From Ciona savignyi (lineage: Eukaryota; Chordata; Ascidiacea; Phlebobranchia; Cionidae), in the NCBI GenBank assembly GCA_000149265.1, contig CH002360.1, positions 92,425 to 156,424 of the forward strand: DNA of 64,000 nt, given 5' to 3'. Under the pieces are notes generated by a model. The model saw nothing but the letters and a program-made list of their open reading frames with translations, searched no databases and had not been told where the DNA came from. Positions 10,563 to 24,000 of the stretch are shown one piece after another. The translations under genes and the position numbers were made by a program. How positions within the stretch are numbered: the first letter of the stretch is position 1; each line of letters begins with the position of its first letter.

Positions 10563-11703
10563 GGGAAATTGCCCGTGTAGTAACCACTTACATTTCCAAC
10601 CCACACAGATAAATAGTAAATTGCACCGATCAACAACAGAAAGTCGAATTCGTCAAAATTTATTGAAACACAAGATCACCCCCGAATAACAAGCGACAGA
10701 AATGGCAACTAACAAAACCTAAAAGGCAGGGATGTCGAATTGGAAAAAACGTCGCTACTTACAATTGGGGGTCAAAATATTTACATTTTTTTGAAACAAA
10801 ATAGTTTACAATATCATACGAGAAATCGCAACAGTGAGCATAATTGAGATAGTGTTTCAGAATATATAGGGGAATTTGGTCAGTTTTAAATAGAGTATAG
10901 GAGCAAATAGTAAATGCGGTTGATAGGTGGTGTGGTGTGTTGGTTAGGGAGGGTTTTGGGGTTTTAGGGGGAATTTTGAGTTTACCTCGTGCACACAGTC
11001 CATTTGCCGGAGGATTCCAGTGTATTAAGTACGTTAGCCCATCGAGTTTGCTGGAATATCCCGGCATATTGGTTTTAGAAGTATGAAGGGTGAATTTACT
11101 AACGTGGTTGATGGTGGTACGATGCGTGTGGATATGTTAGTTCAGGTATGTGGAGGGTGAATGTGGGACAATCTTGTATGTGTAGTCGGTTGACGAATAT
11201 TTTCCTGTATATTAAGCACTACGATTGGGTGGGTTGTGTGGTGTTAAGGGTAATCGTGGGATTACCCCGTGCACACAGCCAATTATATATAATCCAGTGC
11301 GCAAGTTACGACGGTGAATCCTTATGTTTGTTCGACTCAAGTAATATAAATACAGGAACACATGAAAGACGAAAACACGAGTTGAAACTACAGACACGAA
11401 AAAGGAACTACGACGACAAGCTTGTTTCAAGAGTTTTCGAATCAGCGGTAAGCCGAGAACACAGTAGCAACAAGTTGAATTTCAATATCGGGGGTTGTGT
11501 ATCACATTGCGGACATGGAGCAGCTTATACGCACAGTTATTTAGAAATACATGTGAAGCAATCAAAACTAACAGTACAAACTATAAATAACGTTAGGAAA
11601 TACGCAACAAGCTTCCTAAATAGTTTCTACACATTTACCCGAATCCATATTCAATTGCTGACGGGGCTAAAACGTCGAGTTTTAGATTTGGGCTAACGGT
11701 ATT

Positions 11704-11709
11704 TTTATT
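11704..11709 (-). terminator. Probable polyadenylation signal of the ZIP gene
   Basis: AATAAA on the minus strand about 170 bases after the ZIP stop codon. It is the first canonical signal I see downstream of the stop. Confidence 0.5.
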
Positions 11710-11876
11710 TATACTGCTAGTTTTCAACTTAATGCAATATAATCCGAAAGCTTCGTTTTAAAGAGTTGCATCACGGAATGTAATAAATAAATAGTGTTGC
11801 CATATATTTCCTGCACATGAACTTAAAGCCACCAAAGTAAAATGTGTTTTTTCACAGGAAACACTGGAATCTTTAA

Positions 11877-12017
11877 CTAGGAGAAGATTTTGCCGAAGTT
11901 TTCTTCATACAGGGCTATCAGCAGCATGAATATAACGCCCAATATAAAACCAATGTTTTGGAAAATAAATCGGACAAAACCGTCTTCTTCTAGAGCTGAT
12001 TCCTTCATAGTTGGAAG
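11877..12017 (-). CDS. ZIP last exon (final transmembrane helix)
   Basis: Encodes [14 protein letters not shown], then the last hydrophobic helix [19 protein letters not shown] and the short tail ending FGKIFS and TAG. It joins the previous exon to give LVDMLPTM, matching the family's LVDMLPEM. The acceptor is TTGCAG. Confidence 0.92.
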   Translation of the reverse strand, partial: LPTMKESALEEDGFVRFIFQNIGFILGVIFMLLIALYEENFGKIFS

Positions 12018-15000
12018 CTGCAATTTAATTTATTTTATTTGAAGTTTTACAAATTTACGAAGCTTTACTGGGAATTATTTTGATTAGTTTTACAAATTTA
12101 CAGTTTTTACTGAAGTTTTACTGAAAACGGTTATAAAAAGGTATACTGCGTAATTTTTGACTTTATTTTGACTTTTAAAGTTTTACAAATTAACAAAGCT
12201 TTACTGAAAACCATTTGAAAAAGTTTTACTGCATAATTTTAAGTTTCACAAAGTTTATCTGCATTATTTGAAAAGTATTACAAAGTTTCACTGCATTATT
12301 TGAAAAGTTTTACAAAGTTTTACTGCATTCTATGACAAGTTTTACAAAACACAAAATGGTCAAAAGTAACAATATTTGTCAAATGGTCAAGGAATGGTGT
12401 TGAAGCTAAATCTCAACAGTCGGCGCGATGTTTGGGCCGTGACGAATAAGTGACTATTCTTGTTTAATGCTCGATTCAAAGTGTATTCAGGTCAAACGTT
12501 CCAGCAATAATTCAAACAACAATATTAGGAGTCAGGAGATTAAATTTAGTTATTGATAGTCACTATAATAAATAAACAAAGAAAAACATATTAATCTTAT
12601 ATAAAGGTTACAACTAGCTTATGACATCGCAGAAAACTGGCGCAAAACTGAAACACGAGTTTAGGAAATAAAACAAAGAACGGAAAATATGCCGATAGGT
12701 GGCGCAATAAATATTTTAAACAGCTGGGTACACAAAAACGGATTGTTGGCGTCAACAAATGGCATTTGAACAGTTTTACAAACTTCATAAATGAATTGTC
12801 AAACTGATTGTAGATTTTTATAGGTTTTACAACCACTTAATTTTAGTGTGTATTTATTGACTTGTTTTAACTACTGTAGTTTTGCCATTTTGCTCCTTTT
12901 TTATGTAAATAACCAAACTATGATTGCAAAACATGGTGAAAACACCACTCACCATATCAACCAGTGCGACGTATAAGAAACCACCAGCGGTGACGGCGAG
13001 CAACCATAACTTCACCGATGTGGTGTATTCGCCAATCAGTAATCCTGGGGGGGGGGGGGGTGTTGAAAATATGTGTGTAAACGTCAGAAAGATATTCATG
13101 TTTATCCCCGTGAATGGGAAAACCAAAGGGTTTAACACACGGGCAATCGTCAGATCACCTCGCGCCCACCGTCGGGTTACCGGAGCTATTGCTAGTGTGT
13201 TGTGTATGATAGAAACGTTCCTTTAATTTAGTAGAACCCATTAATGGGTTCAGGCAATGTCCGCTCAGTGCCTTGTCCAATGAAACAACATACTAACCAA
13301 CCAAGCTATTAGCCTAGACAAGATTTATATAAATTCAATGTATCTTATATGCAAATGAATGTAACCAATATGCAAATCATTGCAAAATAATGTGATATCA
13401 ATTATTAAACTCTTGGGCAACCCACAGACAGCTAAATTTAGACGATGCTTTTATTCACGACCTTTACCTTTCCCAAGAGGAAAACATTGGATATTATTTA
13501 ATCTGATGGTAAAAGTAATAAATATAATGATATTAAACATAAGACAAGAATTAATCTGAAAATAAAAGTGTGATGTCAAAAATTAGGGATGAAACAGCAC
13601 ACAGTATCATAAGAAGCTACCCCACCTATTATAACTCCAATAAACGCCATACAAGCGCTCAATCCATTGTAGAGCACGGCTTTCCTGATGCTCATCCCAG
13701 CTTGCAGAAGGATGGCGAAATCTCCCAGTTCATGTGGGAGTTCGTGGCAGAACACAGCAAGTGAGGTACCCAGTCCTGCTGCGATGCTGCTGCTGAATGC
13801 TGCGCCTGGGGGGACAAGATGTGGTTGATATGTGGGGGAAGGTTGTGGGATCGAAACCAACCGCTAGCTGTTCGGTTGTGTTTGAAAAGCTGCACCCGAT
13901 ATGACGCAAATGTATGGCGGTTGTGGTTGTTCATTTGTGTTTAAAACAATTTACTTGGTTGTTAAAGTTACCTGAATACTTAACACATTACAGCACATGC
14001 AGTAACTTGACTACAGACATTAGGTAATCTGACGATTGCCATTGCACAAATGTACGGTGGCTGCAATTGATAATGTACAGGGTGATCTATCAGTATAAAG
14101 GTTGTGGGATCGAAACCAGCTTATAACTGTTCGGTTGTGTTTGAAATAATACACTGAATGATTTCTGGACTAATCTTTGTATTTAACACAGCTACTGAAT
14201 GCTGCACCTGATATGTTGGGGGTGTATGGTGGTGGTGATTGATATTGTGCAGGGTTGACTATCAGCAAAAAGGTTGTGGGATCAAAACCAGTCGCAAGCT
14301 CGATTGTATGAGGCGAATGTATGGCAGTTTTGATTTATATTGTGCAGGATATATAGATGCAAAAAGATTGTTGGATCGAAACCGGGCGCTAGTTGTTCAG
14401 TTATGCTAGAAAGAAAAATGATATTTCAATTTTTTTTTCCCAGATGCGGAAACTTGCTGTTTTGCCAGGGGTGTAAAAATAACCCATCATTTTAAAATAT
14501 ACATTTTTTTAAATATACAGATTAGTAGGTTATAATAATATTCAACAGAATTTTGCATAAAATGAGCAGGTTGCACTTCTGGTATCCAACTATGTGTCAA
14601 AGACCTCACCTATAGCCAGACCATCACTGAAGTTATGCAGTCCGTCCCCCATTATTATCATCCATGCTAAGTCCTTGATTCCTTCGGAATTGAGAAGTTC
14701 CTCGTGGTTGTGATGGGTGTGGCTGTGGGTGTGGCTGTGTCGGTGGGTGTGCTCGCCGTTCGTATGACCTGTGGGTTTGTTATATTAGTTGGGGGGGGGG
14801 GGACAATTTGTGAAAGTTTTAAATCTGATGATCTCGCATCTATCCCGGTCAGGTGGTCAGAGATGTGTATAAAAGTCAGCTTTCTTCAGGACACTGGCAG
14901 ACTTGACCCATATATCTTTAACCCATGATTAATTCAGGGCGCTGGAGTAACTGGCCATGACCTACATTCCTGGTCCCGAGGCTACTGTGAACCCGCCCCT

Positions 15001-18000
15001 ACCATACTATTGCATTGTATGGTGACACACTGAGACCAGGAATGCAGGCCATCATTCTTATCGTAAAATACTGAATTATGGTTTGGGTAAAATACAAGGT
15101 GTTCGTACTCTATCATGTATTAATTGTATTATAAAAAATTATACAATGTTTAATTTACCAAAAAAATGTTGTATTATAATCAGACAGAAACAGCCAAAAT
15201 ATTTATTATTAAATACAGAATATTTAATTATCGAAACACAACACAAAAGTTGACAACGAACAAAAACAAATTGTTGAATTTTAATTAAAGTTTTTTTTAT
15301 TAAACTTACCATTTGCTATTTTCACGTTAGGGCAATCCCCTGCACCAGGTTTCATGGGGAAACCCCCATTATTGGGGGTGGAACCATTCATCTGTGAAGT
15401 AATGAATATAAGAAAGTGACAAAAAATGATTAACATAGCTTGTTTTATTCCTTTAAATGGTTAAATACAAGGGGTGTTACCAAACGGGCAATCGTTAGAT
15501 CACATTGCGCCCACCGGCGGGTTACCGTAGTTATTGCAGTGTGTTTTGTATATGATAGATATGTTTCATAAATTTAGTAGAACCCATCATTTCACTGGGT
15601 TCAGGCAATGTCTGTTAAGTGCTTTGTCCAAAGGACAATTGGCTATCTGCCGACCAGTTTTGTACCTGCAACTTAGGATGAAAGGAGGCGCATCAACCCA
15701 CCAAACAATCAATCTAGGCTAAAAAAAAGTAAACATCACTTATTCTACCCACTGGGAAAAGGTTGTCGTTGATTACCACCATCCCACCATCTTGGTTGGT
15801 TATCCTAAGATCAGTTTCAGGGATCAACAAGCTATCTGTGAATGGAGGAAATATGTAAGTTATTGAGGTTATGTGGGTGATATGTGGTACTTTCTAGAAC
15901 TGGTGGTGGGGGAAATTTATTACCCAAGAATTGATAAAGTGACAACATGATCAGGATTGGGACATTAGTTGCAGCATAGGCGTACACTTAGAGGTGTCAG
16001 GGGTAAAATTTTACCCTTTAGGGCTGAAGATTACAAACCTATAATCACGATACCTATACATTTTACCGAATGATTAACTTTAGCACTGCTGGCAATACAA
16101 CAAAGTCGAAGATATCTCGGTACCTATGGGAAAGCTTAACAAGGTAACAGATATGAACACGATACCTATACATTTTTACCGAATGATTAATATTTGCACC
16201 GCTAGCAAAACAACAAACTAACAGATATTTTGATACCTAAACAACAAGGTAAAACAGATATGAACACGATACCTATGCATTCAGTGCGAATGGAAAACGA
16301 TGCATCGTCACTTCTAATCGGGGAACCAACCGATGAGTCGCTTGGAGAGGTTTTCACGACATCGGCACTTTTCTTTTTCGACTCCTGAAATGTTAAATGC
16401 ATTGATAAATAAAAATCAGTGATAATCTTAATATTAAAAAAGCTAAACACAAATTTTCTACAAATTTGAAACGTAAAACATTTTGAATAAATTTAAAAAG
16501 TAAAAAATTGAATAATTTTGAAACTGTATTTCAGGTTAAAATTAGTTTAAATATTTTGTTACCTCGTCAGGGTTAAAATGATTAATGGCGCGAATTTAAC
16601 GGATGAATAATTAAAAAGGAAGCAGAAAAACCTGCATGGTGTAACTAATTTCCAAAAAGATTATTATCTAGGGAATTTGTGAATTATTTAAACCCATATT
16701 AACCAAATTAGAACCTTAAAATAGCAACTAAAAAGGGTGACCTAGTACTAGAGAGGGACCGGCTTAAGAATTTATAGTAAAAAAATTTAACAATAAATTA
16801 AAATCCTAGTCGTTAAGCACTCGACTGAATAACAAACATCATGCCAAAAAGGCATTTTCTTTATAATTTATATATCCAGATAGCTTTTTTTGCAGATGTT
16901 TTTATTTTGTTTTTAAGTTCGTCACTAGTCTGACCCTCGATAAGTACAGCAAACAAAAAAATAAATCGTTCGACCAGTTAGTCTGGTGTATTTATGCGTC
17001 GCCTTACGACCAAAGGGTTGCAGATTCGAAACTCATCGATAGATAGTCGGTTGTGTCCTTGGGCAAAGCACTTAACAAACATTGCCTGAACCCAGCGGAA
17101 TGAGGAGTTCTACTAAATTGAAGGAACGTGTCTATAATACATAACACACTGGGTGAGAGGTGAACTGACCATCAATTGTGCAATAATTTCAATTTTTCAT
17201 ATTCACACGAATATACACGAATATCCTTTCCTATCAACAGTGGGTGAAGATTTGACAATAAATCACCAACCCAACGTACCTTATGCTTCCGCACCAACCC
17301 CATTACGCTCTCCACAATGAAGAAGATGTACATCCCGAACACAGCTGCCAAACTCTTCATCAGTTTCTCTTTCTCTTTGCTCTCATCACCGTGATTGTGA
17401 CCCTCATGACCACCACTCCCATGATCATGATCACCCATTGCCTGCATCATGAAAAGTCTTTGTTATTAATTCCTGTCAACGGCAGGATCGCTTGGACCGC
17501 TTGGACCGCTTGGATCACTTAGATTGCTATGTAAAGTAATTCTCACTCTGTCCCAAACACTAATCTCAACCCCAGAACTAATTTTAACCCCAACCCTAAC
17601 ATTAAAATCTTGGCTTTTGTAATTACGAGGTATAGTAAGCGATCCATGCGCTCCAAGCGATCCTGTAGTATTTAGAGGTACCACTGCAAACCAGTGTACT
17701 CTATGGGTTTTATATTATACAACGATAGCAAAATCTTTTGATGCAGCTTGTTTTTACGCAAATGGAATCAGGATTGTTAAACACTTTGATAATTTAAAAA
17801 AAAGGAATAAGCAATTTAAATAATAAAAAATAATTTTACTCAAAATTAAAAAATAAAAAAATAAAAATTTTAATCGGATTTGAAAAACCAAAAATAATAA
17901 TTTTACCCAAAATTGAAAAACAAAAAAATAATAATTTTACTTGAATTTGAAAAACAAAAAAATAATAATTTTACTTGAATTTGAAAAACAAAAAAATAAT

Positions 18001-21000
18001 AATTTTACTCAAAATTGAAAAACAAAAAAATAATTATTTTACTCAAAATTGAAAAACCAAAAAAAAAAACATAAAAAAAACAACTCAAAATTGAAAAGTA
18101 TAATGTTTTTGATAAAATCTCAACGTACATGAGGTAATAGATGAAGCAGGGCGTCTCCTGTCAGAGTACCAACCGCCAGTGCGACAAGGAATGAGATAAG
18201 TCGGTTGAAGAATCCACTGTGACGCATGAGAGGAACGATTAGAATCCCAATCACGCTAAGTAAGCTGATCACTGCGACAGAGATGATCGCGATTCCCCAC
18301 ACTGCAGTGAATGAAAATATTTATGTTTAAGAAAGCGGCTGAAAACACACTGGGAACACTGGAAATGAATGAAAATAATCTGTGCTCAAATTATGGATTT
18401 TTTCTTAAAGTTAATTCTTTTGGAAATTTTTTATCAATGAATGAAAATATTTAGTTTAAGATCTGGGCTCAAAATTATGTAATNNNNNNNNNNNNNNNNN
18501 NNNNNNNNNNNNNNNNNNNNNNNNNNNNNNNNNNNNNNNNNNNNNNNNNNNNNNNNNNNNNNNNNNNNNNNNNNNNNNNNNNNAATTATTCTTATGGACT
18601 TTTTTTTAGATAAAATTGTTATAGAAATTTTTTATAAATGAAAACCAAAATATTTATGTTAGAATTTGTGCTCAAAATTATGGATTTTTTCTTATAGATG
18701 AAATTAATATGGACATTTTTTATAAATGAATAAACCTATTTAGTCTAAGATATGTGCTCAATATTATTCTTGTGGATTTTTTTCCTATAAATAAAATTGT
18801 TATGGAAAATTTTCATAAATGAAAATATTTAGTTTCGGATCTGCATCTAAATTTACATATTAGCTGAATCATGGAGAGCAATACTTCATACTTAAATAAA
18901 TGAAAAGATCGGCTAAAAAATAATCTTTACTTCCGGCTGATAAAGAAAAGTTAAGGTAGAGTGCATATTATTTTATAGTATGTTGGACTTGTATTTATTA
19001 TGAAATTATATTCAGAGTTTGACTTAATTACAGAGAGGCATGCGATACACTATAAAAGGCTGTAAAGGAATGAAATATTCATTTTAATATCGGCAAGTTA
19101 AATTATTCTTTACTTACGACTGATTAGCCATAAGTTAAATGTAATGAACAAAACTATTCATTAAAATGTATAAAAATAAGATTGGTGCTCAAAATATTAT
19201 TATCAATGGTTTTTATGAATAAAACCGAAAACATTATTCAGCTTTGTATCGGTGCACAAAATTATTTTAAATGGCAAAGCATAATCATAGTATATTTTTT
19301 CTCTAATGTGGGACTCTAATTTATTGTAAAATTTTATTCAGAGTTTTGACTTAATCAACCTAAATCACCTTTATTTTAATATTGTCCTACAAAATCGCAA
19401 AAAAAACACAAAAAACAAAAATTTACCTTTTGCACGATTTTCTTGTACAGTTTCTACAGTTTCCTCTAAAAAAACGAAACAATGATAAGTTATGTTGCTT
19501 TATAAAGTTTTAATTTCATAATATCATACACAAATATGTTCCTTATTGCTTGAGTATTTACAGTTTTAAGCATTAAACAGTAATAAGTTTTTATCCCATG
19601 TAAGACTATAGGTAGAAAACTTAATGATATTAAGTTTTTAAAGGTTAAAATAATCAGGAGCAAAAAATGACACATTTGTTCTTTTGTTATTGTAAATTGT
19701 ATTTCACATCTTTAAATAATGCATTGGTGGGTAGGTGGGTGCGTAAAATGGGCTAATGGGGAAGCGTGACAGGCCTAGAGTCCAAATGATATTTATTATT
19801 CATAAGGTGGTTAGATCATCTAATGAAGCCTGTCTGGCCGGTTAGTCAGGCGGTTAAGTGCGTCACCTATCAATTGAAAGCTTCGCTGCTAGCTAGTCAG
19901 TTGTGTCCTTGGGCAAGGCACTTAACGGACATTGCCTGAACCCAGCGAATTAATAGGTTATCATATACAACACACTGCAATAGCTCCGGTAACCCGACGG
20001 TGGGCGCGAGGTGATCTGACGATTGCCCGTATGCTAACCTCCTTGGTTTTCCCATTCACAGAGATAAACATGAATATCCTATCCTAAGTATTAATTCAAT
20101 CGAAGAAATACCTTCAGTGACTTCCCCCGCTGACTTCAGACACTCGTACACACCATCCATAATCATGGGGAGCATGGTTGTGAAGTCTTCGAGATTGATT
20201 TGAACAGAATTTGCGTTCAGATGAGGGTATGACTCGGATACAATGTCAATTGCCATTCGACACTGGAATAAGAAAATTATTCAATGTCTATGTCATTGCA
20301 AAAGTGTAAAAAAAATTTTTTTTTGTTGAATAACTGAAACATTCAATGGTCATTCGAAACTTGAATTTTGATAAAGAAAGTTATTCAATGTCTATCGCAT
20401 AGCAAAGTTTAAAAACAACAATAATTTTTGGAAAAAAACTGAAACAGTTTTCAGCAACTATATTAACTCTTTTCCGTCCCAACTCGCCATATATCGCGAG
20501 TTGGTGGGAAAACATGGTATCCCGCCTGTACATAAATGGGTGCAAATCTAAAAAACGATTTCTCCGCAATGCGTAATGGTAGAGACCTCAGCTATGGCTC
20601 ATTCGATCAAGGAAACCCTATATTTTATTCTCTGTAATTTTCGTGGAGAAATATTAAAAATGCGAGGAGTGATAGCCTTTCTTTTTCAAGGCTTCACCTC
20701 TTATTTCTATCGATTTTACACGAATTTACAAGTGACTAACTCAGCCAATAGGAGTCGCGTTAACTTGCAGAGAAGCTCTTTTTGTCAAGCAAGTCTTTCT
20801 TTACATTCTCTGTGAATTTCGTGCCGTTGAGAAAAAAAGGAGAGCGTTGGTGACGTTTTCACAGCAGGCGTTTATGCTTCGTGTTCACCAAAGCATGAAT
20901 CCAGCTGGGCCTGCTGAGCGCACGATAAAGAAAAAGGCGGCGAGACTAGCTAGTTCGGTGTGCCCTGGTTTGAAGAATATTGGATATAGTATTTGTGTTT

Positions 21001-24000
21001 GTTTGCTTTTGTATGCCCTTTTTACACTTCCTTCACTGTTCTTATTTATACTTTTTACTATTTTAGTTCTACAAAACTAAAAACTTTCAATGCGTTTTGG
21101 TTCAATTTTTCATAATATAGTTAGAATAAAGGAAAATTTCAATTAGGAATAGTAAAAAAACTACTGAAGATACAAATACAGTTCAAATTTTCCTGAGTAC
21201 AAAAACTATTAGATAATCTACATTCCAATTTTCATATCATTTGGGCATACCAATAATTAGTGAGTATTTCGTTTGTCAGTGCACCTCAAAATTTTCAAAG
21301 TCGAGCAGAATTTTCTTTACATAAAAAGTGGTGTTCACTAAAGTTTACATAATATATTCTTTATTGGAGGTATATTCTAGGTGTGCGGTTTGTTTAAAAG
21401 AGGGATAAATTATCTTTCCAACCATACTAAATATTAAATCATAGCATAAATTTGAGAAAAACTGTGCTAATTTGAAAATGACCAAAAATTGTAAAAAACA
21501 CTGCGGGACAGCATGTTTAAATTAATGCATTTGGCCGGGAGTGAAAGAGTTAAGAGTCCAGTAACACTACTGAGAAAACTGTATTTTTTTTGTGTCCATA
21601 TAACACTACTATCGCCTTTCCCAGCACTGAGCACTAAACAAAAATCTTCGAGGGTTACACAGACAGTGCAAAAATTGATTCTTATATATTCTTCCTCATT
21701 TTAATTTACAAACTATGAATATTTTATGCCATTCAATATAGCAAGGTACTTAATGGACATTACCTGAATCCAAATAAAGAAACGTCTTAACCATACACAA
21801 CACACTGCAATAGCTCCTGGTAATAATGAATATAATAACCGTTAACAGCAAATTAATCCATCGTTTCGCAGACATACCTTTGGCGCTTGTACTTCTTCCT
21901 TAAAAGGTTCGAAACTGATTGCTAGCTAGACGGTTGTGTCCTTGGGCAAGGCACTTAACGGACATTGCCTGAATCCAGCGGATTAGTGGATTCTACCAAA
22001 ATGAAGGAATGGGTGAATCATACACAACACACTGCAATAGCTCCATTCATCATGAATATCATAACCGTTAACAGCAAATTAATCCATCGTTTTGCAGACC
22101 TTTGGTGCTTGTACTTCCTCCTCTGCATTGTAACCATCATCCAAGTCGTAGAAATATCCATCGGAATAGTCCATCTCATGAGCGTGATCATGATCATGAT
22201 CATGAGATTCAGGTTCATGAACCCCCAGGTCCATCATGAGCTGGTTCAACCCATCGAAGGTTATGTGGGAGGCGTTTACCTCCTTGTATCTCGTGAATAC
22301 AATCTCGGTGTATCGTACAAATTCATCTATGAACTGGGAAACAAAGGAAAGGAACAGGTTTAATATTTTTTTCTTTTTATATTAAAATTGTGATCCAATA
22401 TACCACAAAACTGGAAACACATTTTAATTAAAAACAACAATTTATGATTATAACCCCTGGTGTTGGATGCTTTCATTAATAATGCAATGAAATTTTTAAT
22501 TTGTTTTTTTTTTGGGAATTACAGATAAGAATGAAAATGTTAATATTTTCCTCTTTACAGTGTGAACAATACTGAGTAGATTATTTGACTAGCATTTGTA
22601 GTATGAATCAACCACTAATTTTTAGTTAACTTGTTTTTCTGAGATGAAAACACGCAACATGGCACTTGGAAACAGGGAAAAGACGACAATTTACAAAAAC
22701 TACACTAAAAAAAACAATAATATAAATCTGGGTATTATCTTTACCTAGTAGTTTAGTTATTAATAAAAATAATGATGGCAAAAATACAAGCCGATATTAC
22801 AATAAAATAATGCTGATATTAGAAGAAAATAATGCTGGCAAAAATATAATCCCACTAAACACATCATGGAATGAATCTTCGAAAAAATAATAAACACTGA
22901 TGAAGTATTTTAATAACAAACTAATGATGATTAGACCCATGAATGCAGGACATGTTTTTAGATAATGACAAACAAAATCAACATGTTGCATTTGAGAATC
23001 AGTATTTACCATACGATTTGATAAGAAGTCTTACTTCTTACAACAATTCACTCTCCAATTTCTCCTAAACCAAAACCCCCATTGCTTTATCCATAGGAAT
23101 ACAGGAAAAAATAAAAATATGCGCCATAGGACTTTAGTACTGGTAGCCTTTAAATTTTGTAATTGGTTTACGGGTACAAGAACATGATATTTAACTTAAA
23201 ACTTATATGTTTCAACATTCACCATGGTAGCTCATAACAGGACAAGCAAAGCTACTTTAAATAACTATTTCCCAGGGGTAAAGCATAAACATACCATGAC
23301 TGGATAGTGAAGACAAAATTTTATTATGATATTATTAAGATTGTTCATATGATTTTATAATAGGTAAACCATCACATAATAAACATAATAATTTGTTTAA
23401 CCATCTACATAACGAAATATGGTAAAATGTAGATATCTTTTTTTTTACTGAATTCCTTTCCATCTTTACCTACAAAGAATGTATTATTAATACTTTATGA
23501 TGGTTACCGTTATAAAAATCATAAGAACTACTCATTTTATTTCTAGTTATGTTTAGTCTTCACGAATAAATGATAGGATGTTTATGTCTTATTATAGAAT
23601 ACTTATGTCCTATTATAACCACCTACATAACCATGCATGGTAAATTGTAGATTTCTTATTTTGTTTTATTCCATCTTAACGTACATTCGATGTATTAGTT
23701 ACATCATATTAAAATTATGTTATTATGATTACATTTTTTTTAAAGTTTATTATATGATCGGTTACCACATGCAATTCTAATAATATTCCAAGTTGTGTTT
23801 CACAAATCAACGATAGGATATTTATGTCTTATCATTGCAGGGAACCAATAATCACCATATCCTTCCTGTGTCTGTGTGTCACTGTGCGTATTCATTCCAA
23901 TGTGTCATGCTCACCCAAATATGGGTTTAGCAGATTACATAATCTCTTTTAGGTTTAGCGGCCACATCTCTTTGTTTAAAATCCTTATATCGTGCGGATC

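Larger units (their letters stand above)
9067..11700. other. Intergenic region between the unknown gene and the ZIP gene
   Basis: Holds the presumed promoter of the unknown gene, a family C copy (9237-9390), a CRE (9775), a minus-strand SINE-B (10296-10562) and decayed SINE-B-like segments near 10900-11060 and 11180-11310. A 182-codon plus-strand frame at 11148-11696 is open, but it overlaps decayed repeat and resembles nothing I know. Confidence 0.55.

Noticed and set aside
11148..11696. 182-codon plus-strand open frame
   Set aside because: Overlaps decayed SINE-like sequence at its start, has no recognisable domain, no splice context and lies between two minus-strand genes. I treat it as chance.
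20847..21080. Small membrane protein frame with a long hydrophobic stretch
   Set aside because: Lies inside the TTAA-bounded element, on the strand opposite to the host gene, with no homology I can name. Kept only as a note under the transposon.
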